From an uncultured Lentisphaeria bacterium (GTDB taxonomy: Bacteria; Verrucomicrobiota; Lentisphaeria; JABSQK01; CAJWLW01): a stretch of DNA of 6,010 nucleotides. The notes beneath the pieces were generated by a model, which was given only the letters and a program-made list of their open reading frames with translations, searched no databases and had not been told where the DNA came from. The DNA lies in NCBI GenBank assembly GCA_913042885.1, contig CAJWLW010000299.1:1-6010 (forward strand). Direction: 5' to 3'. A program made the translations under genes and the position numbers. Each line of letters starts with the position of its first letter. Positions within the stretch are counted from its first letter, which is position 1. Positions 5,709 through 6,010 of the stretch are shown here, in pieces.

Positions 5709-6010
5709 TCAGAACTTGGCGTTGTGCGGAGTCCGCGGGAAGGGAATGACGTCGCGGATGTTGGCCATGCCGGTGGCGAATTGGACGACCCGCTCGAAGC
5801 CCAGGCCGAAGCCGGCATGCGGCACAGAACCGAATCGGCGCAGGTCAACGTACCACGAGTATTCGTCTTCATCCATGCCGAGCTCGTGCATGCGTTCGAG
5901 CAGAACGTCGAGTCGCTCCTCGCGCTGGCTGCCGCCGATGATTTCGCCAATCTTGGGCAGCAGCACATCCATGGCGGCGACGGTTTTGCCGTCGTCGTTG
6001 CAGCGCATAT
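5709..6010 (-). CDS. asnS: Asparaginyl-tRNA synthetase, C-terminal part (runs off right edge)
   Basis: AsnRS is a cytoplasmic class IIb synthetase that charges tRNA-Asn with asparagine using ATP. The window holds about the last 100 residues of a protein usually near 460 long. Visible are [47 protein letters not shown] and class II motif 3, GFGLGFERV (around 5790-5813). The C-terminus DVIPFPRTP ending in N-A-K-F is characteristic of AsnRS. GGSQRE together with the PFPRTP ending favours AsnRS over the related AspRS. The methionine codon at 6006-6008 is internal (family context xMR before the acidic pair), not a start; the true start lies beyond 6010. The stop is TGA (complement of 5709-5711). 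The gene converges on the peptidase gene, and I see no strong terminator for it. Confidence 0.95.
   Translation of the reverse strand, partial: MRCNDDGKTVAAMDVLLPKIGEIIGGSQREERLDVLLERMHELGMDEDEYSWYVDLRRFGSVPHAGFGLGFERVVQFATGMANIRDVIPFPRTPHNAKF

Overview
This 6.0 kb window looks like a conserved housekeeping block from a moderately GC-rich bacterium. Four plus-strand genes follow one another with overlaps or very short gaps: rarA (replication-fork AAA+ ATPase), a 5-formyltetrahydrofolate cyclo-ligase gene, rny (RNase Y) and a gene for a predicted secreted HExxH zinc metallopeptidase that I cannot assign to a named family. The 3' end of asnS (asparaginyl-tRNA synthetase) enters from the right edge on the minus strand and converges on them. 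The spacing suggests a single transcription unit: rarA overlaps the cyclo-ligase by 32 nt if the TTG start is right, rny begins about 30 nt after the cyclo-ligase, and the peptidase ATG lies inside the end of rny.

Layout. Positions 1-50 may hold the edge of another gene, most plausibly a divergent minus-strand start at 48. Positions 51-694 have no convincing gene and are visibly more AT-rich than the rest. The distal part, about 550-694, contains several inverted repeats just upstream of rarA. The last one places the rarA Shine-Dalgarno sequence in the loop of a perfect 8-bp hairpin next to the start codon. Positions 695-5463 are the four-gene block. Positions 5464-5708 separate the peptidase from asnS and contain a cysteine-rich reading frame that is in frame with, and directly follows, the peptidase's TAG stop.

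Organism. RNase Y is found in Firmicutes and many other phyla but not in E. coli, and the peptidase has a signal peptide. A Gram-negative lineage outside the classic enterics, possibly a PVC-type or similarly under-sampled group, would fit. The window has no rRNA or taxon-specific marker, so this is a weak inference.

Roles. RarA acts at stalled replication forks, the cyclo-ligase returns 5-formyl-THF to the folate pool, RNase Y starts mRNA decay at the membrane, and AsnRS charges tRNA-Asn. These are linked by shared expression rather than by one pathway. The parts least explained by known biology are the peptidase, the cysteine-rich frame after its amber stop, and the structured rarA leader. 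I saw no mobile element, CRISPR array, rRNA or tRNA.
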